Source of the DNA: Culex pipiens pallens
Taxonomy: Eukaryota > Arthropoda > Insecta > Diptera > Culicidae
DNA: 64,000 bases
Direction: 5' to 3'
Assembly: GCF_016801865.2 (NCBI RefSeq)
Contig: NC_068938.1
Location: 197,241,077 to 197,305,076 of the forward strand
The notes under the pieces are model-generated. The model saw nothing but the letters and a program-made list of their open reading frames with translations, did no database searches and was not told the DNA's origin. Positions 10,631 through 21,887 of the stretch are shown here, in pieces (positions within the stretch are counted from its first letter, which is position 1; each line of letters starts with the position of its first letter). The position numbers were made by a program, and so were the translations under genes.

Positions 10631-11860
10631 TAACTACAACTTTGCAGAAGAATTCAAATCGTTCAGAAAAACACATCATCTCACAGATTTTCGTATACTT
10701 ACGTACCCATTTTGTAAGACCAACCCACAAAAATGTATGGAGACTTGTTTGGTAAAAAACTGATGAAGCAAAATTGGTTCTTTTGACTTAAGACATTGAA
10801 CAAAGTTTCATCCAAATAAAAAAAAATACAAAATAGTCGATTTGCGAAATCGTAAAGAACTACACAAAATATAATGCAGTTTCGTTGCTCAAAATGACTT
10901 CCTAAACACAAGCAGGCTTAATCGAACAGTAGAAGGCTAAAACGATTTTTTTTTTTCATAGCTGTCACTAAATTTTGTCAAATTGTGTAATTTTCCCATA
11001 TTCTTATGTAGGTCGCAATTTCAAAATTCTTTAAATATTTTTTAAATATTATTCCTCGAAACATTTTTTTTTTTTTTCATTTCTTGCGATATCTTGGTCC
11101 ATCAAAATGGATGGTAATGGGTAACAAGAAAACACATTTTCGCCATTTTTTTTTTTTTTTTTTCTAAAAATCAAATATCGGATCAACAAAACAGCATAAA
11201 ATTTAAGAGAATATTCTGATCCTTTCGGAAATGTTCTCAACAGAAAAAGAGCGAAGATTTTCAAAATAAAAAAAAAATAAAACAATTTAAAAGAGCTAAG
11301 ATTTTTGAAAGTTTCTGTCCCCTAACTTTGGCCGAGTCCGAGGAGGGGAAACAAAAAAATCATAAAAATTTGAATTGGTTTAAAAAAAATCAGTGGAAAA
11401 AGGATTGCAAACTTCATGACTCATGATTTGTTTTGGCAAAAAGTTATTTTTATGCAAAAAAAGGACTGCGCGTCGAAATTTTACAAATATTCCAATTATT
11501 TTTTAAACGATGGCGTGCATGGTCAAACTGATTTTAGTTGATCACACTTCTGTTTCCATTGAAATTTAAAAGATTCAAAAACGACAATATTCGAAAAAAA
11601 AAAAGTTGCATCGGCTCAACTCTTAAACGGAGCACAGCGTAAAAATTTTAGGAGAAATTCTTCGGTTCCAAATTTTAATTTACATAAAACAATTTGTTTT
11701 TTTCCATATTTTTATTTTTGAAAAAAAATGAAATTTCTCAACGAAAAATTAAAGTGCACCTTTTTAAAAAACACAAATCTTGACCATTACCTACAACTTT
11801 GCCGAAGAAACCGAATTGATCAGAAAATTAATATTGTTAGATTTGCGATTATTCTCTCAG
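10631..11860. other. Decayed repeats, no gene
   Basis: Family A-like words occur at 10633-10660 and 11780-11820 (CTACAACTTTGCCGAAGA). A fragment resembling one end of the Harbinger-like MITE lies at about 11305-11350. Long T and A runs fill the remainder. Confidence 0.35.
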
Positions 11861-12593
11861 CACTGCACAGTGGGCGAAATGGAACCCAAAATCGGACTTA
11901 ATTGAACGCGGCTGGTTCCCTGGTATGAATAATAGTGTTTCTTATGTAAAAAAAATCCGGGGAATCGATTGGTGATGGTTTCATCCACCGCACGAAACGG
12001 CAAAGGTTCCATTTTGCCCCAATTCCCCATTTTTTCACATTTTTTCTTGAAAATCGGTCTGTATTTAGAGCGGAGGCTTTATGCGGCCTTCCAAAATGCA
12101 CTTAACTTATGTGAAAATGTCCCAGGAATCCAGCAAAAATAACCACTTGCACCGCAAAAATCATCTAGGGTCCATTTAACCCCAATTCCGCTATAAAAGC
12201 ATTTTTGGCCGTTTTCAAATGTTAGGTCAGATTTTAAAAATCTGAAAATATTTTTATCGTAAAGATCAGACAATTTTACATAATTTTACAATGATTTTTG
12301 CGGTGCAAGTGATTATTTTTACTGGATTCCTGGGACATTTTCACATAAGTTAAGTGCATTTTGGAAGGCCGCATAAAACCTCCGCTCTAAATACAGACCG
12401 ATTTTCAAGAAAAAATGTGAAAAAATGGGGAATTGGGCAAAATGCACACTTTGCCGTTTTTGTGCGGTGGATGAAACCATCACCAATCGATTCCCCGGAT
12501 TTTTTTACATAAGAAACACTATTATTAATACCAGGGAACCAGCCGCGTTCAATTAAGTCCGATTTTGGGTTCCATTTCGCCCACTGTGCACTG
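11861..12593. mobile_element. 730-bp fold-back element, hAT-like ends
   Basis: Left (ACAGTGGGCGAAATGGAACC) and right arms are inverted copies over about 330 bp, meeting around 12230. Landmarks such as AGCGGAGGCTTTATGCGGCC and GGAATCGATTGGTGATGG occur in both. Flanks read GCACTGC before and GCACTGT after the ACAGTGGG ends, a 6-of-7 direct repeat that may be the target duplication. No coding capacity. Confidence 0.75.
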
Positions 12594-13480
12594 TATGGAA
12601 CGACAACCCCAATTTTTTTATGAAAAATAAAACCAATGATAAATTTCGCAATAAAAAAAACTGATTTTAATTTTTGTATTTTTTAATTTGTATGAAACTT
12701 TTCCAATCGAGTCTCCATACAAATTCGGGGGCTGTCCATAGAAAAATGCTATGAAAACTTTTGAAATTTTCCATCTCGAGAAAGGATTTTCTAATTAATT
12801 TGTTGGCTTCGGCAAATTTTTCAGTTATTATTAGGACTATTCAATAGTTAAATAGTACACGATAAAAAATAACCCCTTTTTTAAATAACTTTTTATCACA
12901 AAAACTCGTGTTTTTAGTTAGTTTGTTTTAGTGTTTTATTAGATAATTTTTAAAAGACATAAAAAAATTAAAAATCATTTTTAGATGTTAAACTAGATTT
13001 TAAATCTAGAAGTACTTTTGTAAAACTTTGAGAAAGTGACAATATTTTGAGTTACGGCCATGTTAAGGTTAAATTATTCAACAAAATTGTCTTTTATTAA
13101 TTTAAAAAAAATGTTTGGTTTGTTTTTGATCTAGGGTCGAAGCAAAGAATAAAAATCACTAAAAGTTTCTACTCATATGACCCTCAATTTTTAATCGATT
13201 ATATCTGGAAAACATTGCTCAGATAATCAATGTTAAAAAAATAAACTTTTGTGTTTTTTTTTTCAACTCCTTGAAAAAATATTGAATATCTGCACCAAAA
13301 TGAATCAAACGTGTTTGATATACATTGCTTGCAGACTCTGAAGAATATTTTTTCCTAAAACTTGTTTATGTTGAAATAAAACTATCACAGAAAACATATA
13401 ACAAAACACATTACCACGAGAGGTTGATTGTACTGTCAATTTCACTAAAGAAGAAACTTTAAAACAATCCCACAAAACAC
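12594..13480. repeat. Diverged family A fragment, then unassigned AT-rich DNA
   Basis: About 12640-12870 follows the family A order (T-rich start, CTCCATACAAATT, GGCTGTCCAT, GGCTTCGGCAAA) with many changes. From 12960 to 13480 nothing is recognised. Confidence 0.4.
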
Positions 13481-14008
13481 GGCTGACAGTGCCTTTAAAA
13501 CGTTTTTATCGATTTTCCGTGAACTTTGGACCAGACCTAGATCCACTCTCTCGCTGTGTTCCAGACTGTCTCAACATTCCATGTAAACACAAATACCTCT
13601 CTCCACTAAACAACCTTAAAATCCCCGCCCTTCAAAGCACCCCCTCGTCCCAACCAAGCTCGCCCGTCGCATTAAAATATTTTCCTTTGATGTTTTGAAA
13701 TTTCCCTGTCCTCTTTTGTTTTTTTTTTTTCTGGCTTGTGCTTGTGTGTGCCCCTGTTCGTTGGCTTCCCCAGGAAAACATCGATTTTCCATCTCGCCGA
13801 CTTGGCCCCAACCGCACCCGGCACCAACTTCAAAGTCTTGCGGAGTTAAATAGTACATTTGTCGGTCGTCTCCGCCAGAACATCAAGTAGTGAATGCACG
13901 GTCGTTTTACGACCTGCAGTGAATGAAAAGTGACAACATTCCTACTGCTACTGAGTTTCGTTGCGTCCCTTGAACGTCCTTGGGTGCGATTTTTTGGTGG
14001 GGGGCTTG

Positions 14009-14073
14009 AACTTGCATGCGATTATTGTGTGCGAGTTGGGACTAGTAATGTGGCGCCATCTTTGGTTGAGCAC
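14009..14073 (+). repeat. 60-bp motif copy 1 with GGCGCCATCT core
   Basis: Reads AACTTGCATGCG, then TGTGCGAGTT, then TGTGGCGCCATCTTTGGTTG and AGCAC. On the minus strand AGATGGCGC fits the core AGRKGGCRS of CTCF sites. Confidence 0.5.
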
Positions 14074-14913
14074 CTGAAAGGTGCAATGTTTTGGTCGTTT
14101 AAGGGGAAAGTAAATCGTCTGCACTTGAAATGAAATCCATTCAACCAAAAAACGGTCTGCGAATGAGTTGCTACTTTTGACAACAAAGGATCGAGAGTTG
14201 TACTACTTAGTTGCACAATGCGAAGCAATCGTTCTAGAACGCGCAACTTGAGATGTCTGAACACGAATGCAATTTTGATGGACAGGAGATTTACCCTTCA
14301 GACTAACAATTTCAGCTGGAGAGGCGTCTGCTCTCATAAACAAGCGCGCCCTGAAACAAAAGCATCAACGTCCAATAATTCATGCTCAATTTATTCGTTG
14401 CAGCTTTCCATACAATTGATTTCGTTTCCTTACACTCACCCTTCAAAACTGCAACAGAAATGCAATTCGAGTAACGAGGAGGACCACCATTTGGTCGAGC
14501 GAAATGGCCACTGGCCAGAAGTTGGCAGAACAAAAAAAAATAAATAAGTACACATCCGCGAATGTATGCAAATTTCCATCGCCCCAGGATGCTGAACAAA
14601 ACGCTGGGTGAGTGGGCACTCGTGAGCCAAGAGGGCCGAACCCGGCCCGGGATTGCTCTTGTAATATTTGAATAAAAATAATGAACCTAATTACAATTGC
14701 AAAAATATTTATGCCCCCATGTTTGCGCAAAATTTGCTTCTTGCAAGCTGATCTTGAGTGAAGTGGTTGTGCGTTGACATTCACCTTGACGCAATTTGCA
14801 CAGGCTGCGCGTGGTCACTTCAGGGTTAAGGGCTTGGCAGATTGGATGAGGGAAATGTCGCGATTTTCTGTGATTTAAAATGGGCATTTGATTGAATGCT
14901 AGAATATCTAGCT

Positions 14914-14974
14914 AACTTGCATGCAATAATTTCGTGCAAGTCATGCCAGTTCAAGTGGCGCCATCTTTTGGCGA
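14914..14974 (+). repeat. 60-bp motif copy 2 with GGCGCCATCT core
   Basis: Reads AACTTGCATGCAATAATTTC, GTGCAAG, then AAGTGGCGCCATCTTTTGG. It has the same order and spacing as copy 1. Confidence 0.5.
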
Positions 14975-15410
14975 AAAAAATGTGTCTGACCAAGTTGAAG
15001 AACTGAAACGATCCAGATCAGTTACAAACTTGTTTCGCTACAACCCCCTAGCAACTTAACAAGCAAAGTTATGAGTTCGATCATGAAAATCATTAATCTC
15101 GCATTTTATTCGTGGGACAACATCAGCATAAAACCCCAAGCCCACCACCATTTGCAGCCGTATGATATATGGTACATGAACCTCGCTCAGTTCTTGTTGG
15201 CCGGCAGGCCGGCCGGCGGGATGTATCGTATTTTCCGCTGGTGAATTGGACGCTAAACGGATTGGTCACGAACCGGCCCCGTTGGTCAGCCGTGGCGTGC
15301 AAATCAGCAGTGGCAGCAGCACCCTGGACCAAATTGCTCTTTCACCGACCCTTTTTACTGGCACGGTGAGAATATTTGGAATTATTTTTGGAATTTTGAT
15401 GAAATTGAGC

Positions 15411-15475
15411 AACTTGCACGCAACTCTTGCGTGCAAGTTTGAACAACTACAGTGGCGCCATCTCTGGTCGAGCAC
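15411..15475 (+). repeat. 60-bp motif copy 3 with GGCGCCATCT core
   Basis: Reads AACTTGCACGCAACTC, GTGCAAGTTTGAAC, then AGTGGCGCCATCTCTGGTCG and AGCAC. The end matches copy 1 with one change. Confidence 0.5.
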
Positions 15476-16027
15476 AATAACTACAAAAAATCGCAGTGAA
15501 GCCCACTGTGCAGTCCTCCTTCAGCGTCGTTCGTCTATCCAGCAGAAGATTGCACAAGCTGATAGCGCGCGGGTTATTGATTGCCTGCCTACCAGATTTT
15601 CGCGCCCCTCGTTTTGCGTCTAGTTTTACGTCGGGATATTCCAATCCAACATATATGTGATGATTAGGGGCACGATTTATGGACGTGTCTTTTGTGGCAG
15701 CAAACAGTGGATTATAATATAATCTGGTTTGAGAAGAAAGAGAGCTGTTTTCGCAAAATTTTGCGCAAATTTTAACAAATCCCAAATGATGCAACAGATT
15801 GAGATTTGCGCCGTGAACCGACTGCAAGAAAACAGAAATACATTTCTAAAGATGCCGCTCTCTAAATCTGAACCTTTCAGATTGTTTTCGCAGCAAATAA
15901 ATATTGCTCGCAGTTTTCAGCTGAGCTATAAATTTTGCCTTCTCGTTGAAGAAGCCGCAACAAGTGTTAAAAATTTGTTGCAAGTATCGCAAAAAAAAAA
16001 AAGAACACGAAAAATAAAAATGAAAAC

Positions 16028-16216
16028 AAAAATACAAAACTACAAAAATACAAAAATACAAAAATACAAAAATACAAAAATACAAAAATACAAAAATACA
16101 AAAATACAAAAATACAAAAATACAAAAATACAAAAATACAAAAATACAAAAATACAAAAATACAAAAGTACAAAAATACAAAAATACAAAAATACAAAAA
16201 TACAAAAATGCAAAAA
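16028..16216. repeat. Microsatellite, 8-bp unit ACAAAAAT
   Basis: About 23 tandem copies with very few changes. All six frames are open or nearly so because of the unit, giving artificial KYKNTKIQ or FVFLYFCI repeats; these are not genes. Confidence 0.95.
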
Positions 16217-17100
16217 CAGCAAAATATAAAAATTTAAACTATCAAATTCAAAAGAAATGTCCATAGTGAAACACGTTTTCAAAAAATCTCCTCCATTTAA
16301 CCTTCTGACATCTGACGGCAAAACATGCCGCGGCAAAAATTTCCCACTTCAAGTCACTCACCCAGGTGATAAAGCGAATCGTTGACTTTTTCAACTCTCA
16401 GCTCTCCTCTTTCACACACACAAAAAACAGCAAAATAACCTTTCGCAGAAATTAGCTGGGCGCGTTTTTTTTAATATTTTCTTTCCCATCATCATAATCG
16501 CCGTCACGAGCAAAACAAGGGGCGTTTGGCAAATAGCTAGGTTTACCTTTTTATCTCTTCTTTTTTTCTTTCGTTGTTGAAAAGCAAATAAAACTGCAAC
16601 AAAGTTAAGTACCCATGAATTATGAACCATTGATGATGATACGCGGCGGCACCCCTCACGAAAAAAAATTATGATCCCTTGTCACGACAGCAAGGGGGAA
16701 GTCCTGTCTGTTTCGAGTCGACCCCGGAAGGAAGTGTGCACCAAATCCGTCGCCAGCCAACAAAAAATATTTACAACTTCATACAATGTGGCATGTTCAT
16801 ATCTGAGTTCGACCCTCGGTTATGAAAATATGAATTTGTATGATTTTGTGTGCTCACGTGGGGGGTGAAATTATATCTTTTACCACAGGCACCCCTCTCC
16901 GGATTTGCTGATGGTTCCTGCTGGCACGAGGTGAGAACCTGACGAGGATTTAGGACGACACAATAAACGCTTTCACGACTATTAGCGATGGTTGTAGAGA
17001 GTTTAACCAGACTAATGAGGACAGCGTTGTGGGCTGCGGAAAGTGGAGAATTTATGTGGGAAAATTTATCCTTACTTTAAGTAATCGTGAAATATTATTA
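16217..17100. other. Single-copy island, no gene recognised
   Basis: Moderate GC with no transposon ends and no domain-bearing open frame. CACCCAG/GTGATA near 16361 resembles an acceptor-donor join but has a poor donor. Confidence 0.35.
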
Positions 17101-17631
17101 TTTTCATTGTCACTACTTATCTTTAACTTAAAATATTGATGCATAAAAAGTCTATTGGGTTCTAGTTGGTTCTACAATTTTAACAAATTTTGATAGAAAA
17201 ACTTTCTCAGCAAAACTTTCTAGTAATATCGAGGCATTTCAAATGAAGTAAAATCTGAGTGTTTTGGCATTTTTTAAACCTTAGGCATGATTTTCAAATT
17301 TTAAAAATACTTATGCTCGAAAAATGTGAAATTTTTCCAAATGTTTCATTTTGTCAAATTAAAATTTTCTCAATTTTAATTGTTTGCAGTGCTATAGGTA
17401 TATCCCGCCAACTAATTGTCCGATTTTCAAAGTTGTGGAAAAATCCTAATATTTGAAAAAAAAACTATTCACAGAAATTTACATTCTTATTTGCACCTAA
17501 AATCAACGAGAAGATTAAAATAACTGTCTAGGATGGCAAGTAAAAAAATAAAACCAAAATCCGTAAAAAAATCGAGATTTTTAAATAAAATATGAGCTTT
17601 TGAAAACCCAATTACAGCTTAATTTCAACTA
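17100..17631. other. AT-rich sequence, nothing assigned
   Basis: Decayed repeat-like words (for example TATCCCGCCAACTAATTGTC, similar to the centre of family A) but no clear boundaries. Confidence 0.3.
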
Positions 17632-17998
17632 CAGTCCAGACTCGATTATCCGAAGGTTTGTATGGGACTTCGGATAATCTAATCACGACAAAAAAAAAGT
17701 TTTTTTTGTAGTTTTTTTTATTTTCTTCGATCTGCGACCTCAATTTAGTCAAATTTGAATATTTGTTTGCCTTATAAATAATAAAAAAAAACTATTTTTC
17801 AATGTGTTATCACCGCCATTTTTGCCGCCATCTTGGATCTAAAAATTCTAAATCATTTCAGTGTAGTTTATAGGTTTATACTTAAGCTCAATCATCAAAA
17901 ATAAGGCAACGAAAAAAAAATCGAGACTCGATTGTCCAAAGTTTCGATTATCCGAAGTGATTTTTTTCCGAGGCCTTCGGATAATCGAGTCTGGACTG
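17632..17998. mobile_element. Family C MITE, pogo-like, intact
   Basis: The ends are inverted copies CAGTCCAGACTCGATTATCC, flanked by TA (17630-17631, 17999-18000). Subterminal TTCGGATAAT words repeat in both orientations. CAGT ends with TA duplication suggest a pogo/Tigger-type family. Further copies are at 37953-38455, 47515-47878 and 53598-54123. Confidence 0.85.
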
Positions 17999-17999
17999 T

Positions 18000-18643
18000 A
18001 TTATGATCAGCGTGAAAAAAACGATTCCAACTGGAGTTTGGTAATATTTTTTTTTTGTTAATGATTAAAATTTGTTCAATAAATTCAATGAGCCATTCCA
18101 ATTATCTGTCTTATTTGTTCCATTCCATTTTTTTTGTTCTATTACAGCATGTAAAAAATGAAGCTTAATTTTCATAATATTAAACACACTAAACTATCTA
18201 ATGATATCAAAATGTTTTTGATTCAAATGGAATGAATAAAATAAGTTTTTTACTTCTCGAAAATATGATAAAAATACAAAATTTTCTTTAGCCTTTTTAC
18301 AAATTTCGCATAAAATGAGAAATAAAGCATCAATCCTTCTTTAACTGGTTTTTGCATTTAAAAAACATTAAAATACATACAACTTCATAAATCAGCGCTG
18401 ATCACTAAATTGAATATCAAAATCTACAAAATTGTAAAGGAAGCTTGATAAAAATATTGTTTCAACGAATTCTTCGATACATCGAAATGTTTTGAAACAA
18501 GCTCAAGCTTGAAAATTCTAAATATAGCTTTAAATAAAGCTTTTTTCAGCTTTTGGCTACCTTTTTTATCTTCAAACAAGCATATTGGATGGATGTTTAT
18601 GTCTGGGAATTTTTTCAAATGAAACATGAAATTTTATGCATTA
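18000..18643. other. AT-rich sequence, nothing assigned
   Basis: No gene, RNA or element boundary seen. Confidence 0.35.
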
Positions 18644-19090
18644 CCCGAACAGACGGTAATAACTAAATTCATGCCATTTCAATAACAAATACTGTTAAAA
18701 TAACAGAAAATGTTATGGAATCTTCTTGAAAAATCCATTTTTGCATAAGAGTTTAATAACAGTTTATGTTATCATAACAAAATTCGTTATTGGTTTGATA
18801 TTGGTTGAAAGCTAAAACAACTTTGTAATAACATTTTTTGTTATGGAAGAATACCTCCAACTGTTATTGGGATGATCGGATTAGTTGTTAAAATAACAAA
18901 AAATAATAACAAAGATTTGTTCGAAGAATTACTAAAAATGTTATTAGTATGTTATTACAATAACAATCCAATAACAAAAAAATCATAACGACGAATAACA
19001 AATCTTGTTATAAATAACATAAAATGTTATCGGCCTAGTATTTTCAAATATCAAAAAACGTTATTCCCAAGTTATTTCCGTCTGCTCGGG
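18644..19090. mobile_element. 447-bp MITE built of TGTTATT/AATAACA words
   Basis: Terminal inverted repeats begin CCCGAACAGACGGTAATAAC and end GTTATTTCCGTCTGCTCGGG. The interior contains well over ten copies of TGTTATT or AATAACA in both orientations. The target duplication could not be resolved. Confidence 0.7.
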
Positions 19091-20280
19091 TTGCAAATTT
19101 TCGTCATGAAATAAAATTGTGAGTTTTAAAGGTTTTTGTTAAAAATTGCGTTGTTATGTTTCTAGTTTAACTTTATATGCTTATTTTTTATTTTTGGGAA
19201 ATTTTGACTTTTTAAAGACAGTTTTAGAATGTAACTATCATTTGGGGTTCTGGAAAAGTTGGGAAAGAGTCGGAAATTCGAAAATGGGATTTGAACAAGG
19301 TATGACTTGAAAACGAAGCATTTTATCGAAAAAATTTAGATTTTTTTTCCTTGTAAAATTAATTTTGCCTTTATTTTTTTCAATTATAATTTTTTAATAA
19401 TATATCTCTAAAAAATAATACAAGCTTTACATTAGTTCAGAAGTTTCCTTCGAATTGACATTAAACAATTTTCAAAAAGTTATCAAATCAAATAAAAACA
19501 AAAATAAAAATAAAAATTTCAAACCAAATTTTCTTAATTCTCAAGAAAAAACTTATCACAAATCGCTTTCTACATTATTTTTACATTTTACTACTGTCAT
19601 TAATAACGCCACATTTCCTTTTAAAAGTTGTAAGTCTACTGTGTGTCAGATCTGTGGTTCTAAAGTTCAAAATCTGTAAAAAAACAATTGTGCCTTTTGT
19701 GATCAAAAGTACAACAATAAACGTTAAACAAGGTTTTTACACAAAACAACAGAAATTTTAAAAAAATATTTAAAAAAATATTTTCATATTATTTGAGAAA
19801 AAAATGTTAGTAGGGGAACCATAAAATAAAATCAAATTTGAAACAACCTTATAACCATTAATTCCCTTATTTGTCTTAAATTTTCATAAAAAATAGTCTG
19901 CCATTAAATTTTGAGTTTTTTTTAATTTTGTATGAAGCAAAGATATCTTGCACATTCTTCGTATAAAATTAAAAAAAACTAAAATGCAAAAGGTTTGACA
20001 GATCCTCACGGTTTCAATGAAAATAATGTATCGGACATATTTTTCTGATTTGCTCTTGATTAAAAAAAACAGTTGGGCTTTTAGGTTGCGAAAAATTGTA
20101 AAAAATCATAGACTAAAAATTAAAATTTGAAGATTGTTGGTCAAAACAAGGACATCAACATTTGGTAAATAAATTAAATTTGCGATGCGATATTAAATTA
20201 GGTTTTTAAGCAGCTAAGTACTGGTAACTTCAAATATCAAATTTCCTCAAGCTTGAAACTATCAAATGCCTTCACTTCTT
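19091..20280. other. AT-rich sequence, nothing assigned
   Basis: Very low GC. A 74-codon open stretch near 19455-19679 is Lys/Asn-rich because of AAATAAAA runs and is not called. Confidence 0.35.
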
Positions 20281-21470
20281 ATACTCTCAAAATCTGATCC
20301 AGTTCCGCCGCATCCATTCTGCAAGCTGCACTTTTTTTTCAAAACCCATCCTCCAAGGCCTATTGAACCTTTGTTTCACACCATTGCGTAGACAATTGTT
20401 CCTTCGTCAAAAGTGTCCCCTCTCAGACCATAAACCTGCATTTGAGCACGTATGCAACGCGGCGGTTCAATTCTTCGCCACTTTGAAAACCCCAAGGAGG
20501 AGGATGCCCTCAGCGATTCGCCGTATTATCCGGCCGATTTCTTTCCCCCCCACTTGATGCGAAGGGTTCAGAATGGAAATAATAAAGGAATAAGTACCAC
20601 ATTATGAGAGACTGCGTCGAGTTTGGTCGGTCGGTGTGATAACATTCATCCGTACTTTTCGCACCTTTTCAACATGGTCCTGATGATGGCAAGTGGTGGC
20701 CGCGCGAGGCCTTGAAGCGAATTCAATTTTCTTCGACGACGACGAAGCTGAGAGGTAGCGGAGGGCGGGCAGTCAGGTGTGAAATGTGACACGCCTTCCA
20801 GGCGATAAATAATAATCGTAATCATCGTCAACATCATGCTTCGGAGAAGAACAAGAACCAGATGGGTTGGGGGGGGGGGGGGGACATAGCTCCGTTGGGG
20901 AAACCGCACTGAGGGTTGATTGTCTTTATGTTGTAACGTTGGGGGGTGGAGGAAGGCAGGGGTTGGTAGAACACAACACCACAAGTACATAATAAGTGGC
21001 ACTGGCGGTGATGATGTTCCCGAAGGGGTCTTTTCTTGGCTGCCCATTGTTGCTCGATGTTGAAAATCTGTGAACATGATTTTTTTATGTGAGCTGTGAG
21101 CTGTGGTTCAGGGCAGACATCTTGGCGAGACTGTTTGGCAAGTGTGTTGTTGTCTTTTTTTTTCCTTTTTTAAAAGAAATATTCTGTAAATTCAAATACA
21201 TTTATTTTTTAACATCATAGAATTAATCAAAACATTTCGCACCCAAAGTATGAATCATACCCCTAAACCATAATGTCGCCTGTAAATTTTTCAGCAGCAA
21301 AAATCACCTTTTTTTACTCCATTTATCTTTTTCGAAAACCCTAAAATATCACAGCATTTATCGGAAAACATGTTATACCTGTTCGGTTCATAGTATTTGG
21401 AAGCAACAAAGAGAAACGAAGTGAAAACTTGAAGACAACTGACTGATTTGGTATCGATCCACTTTTTCTT
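20280..21470. other. Single-copy island before the tRNA, no gene recognised
   Basis: GC-balanced sequence with a 15-nt G run near 20870. A 143-codon minus-strand open stretch (20646-21077) is Pro- and Arg-rich with no domain and is not called. Confidence 0.35.
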
Positions 21471-21477
21471 CGTAGTT

Positions 21478-21549
21478 GGCTCAATGGTCTAGGGGTATGA
21501 TTCTCGCTTTGGGTGCGAGAGGTCCCGGGTTCAAATCCCGGTTGAGCCC
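21478..21549 (+). tRNA. tRNA-Pro (anticodon TGG)
   Basis: The 72-nt cloverleaf is complete. The acceptor stem GGCTCAA pairs perfectly with TTGAGCC, followed by discriminator C. The D-arm contains TGGTCTAGGGGTATGA, which is box A. The anticodon stem CTCGC/GCGAG encloses loop TTTGGGT with anticodon TGG. The T-arm GGTTCAAATCC is box B. A TTTT pol III terminator lies a few bases downstream (about 21555). CCA is not encoded, as usual in eukaryotes. It sits inside the presumed arrow intron in the same orientation and appears to be an independent, functional pol III gene rather than a SINE head. Confidence 0.95.
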
Positions 21550-21887
21550 ATATATTTTGAACTTATTTCTAGCTGAAGCTATTTTATTCTAGCCCGAAGA
21601 TTTCGCAGTTCTTGTGACATTTGCTTCTAATACAGTTGAGCAATTCTCTAGAATTTCGCAAATCGACATTTCAATGTATTTTTTATTTGTATCAAACTTT
21701 GTCCTTCGATTCTTTATGTCCAATGAGGTCATTTTGCATCATTAGTTTCTCCATACAAGTCTCCATACAAATTTGAGGACTGTCCATTTTTTTAATACTT
21801 TTTATTAAAATTATCATATCATATAATATACACTCGATATAAACTCGAATTTGATCATTTTTATCCCCTTATTTTTTAAATCTTGAA
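21550..21887. repeat. Diverged family A fragment
   Basis: From about 21635 the family A landmarks appear in order (GAGCAATTCTCTAGAATTTC, CATTTTGCATCATTAGTTT, CTCCATACAA). The fold-back element at 21888 interrupts it, and the family resumes after 23530 (TTTGATATGTTTTAG). Confidence 0.5.

Larger units (their letters stand above)
13480..16020. other. Single-copy intron island with three related 60-bp motifs
   Basis: This is the longest stretch without transposon signatures in the presumed intron. No convincing exon is present on either strand. Three diverged copies of a 60-bp sequence ending in a GTGGCGCCATCT core are listed separately. A regulatory role is possible but not shown. Confidence 0.4.

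Noticed and set aside
15846..16336. Open frames over the ACAAAAAT array (KYKNTKIQ and FVFLYFCI repeats)
   Set aside because: An 8-bp unit without stops yields open frames by arithmetic; not genes.
16345..16370. CACCCAG/GTGATA join near 16361
   Set aside because: GTGATA is a poor donor and the pyrimidine tract is broken.
20646..21077. 143-codon minus-strand open frame
   Set aside because: Composition is Pro/Arg-rich with no domain, no promoter context and no spliced partner.
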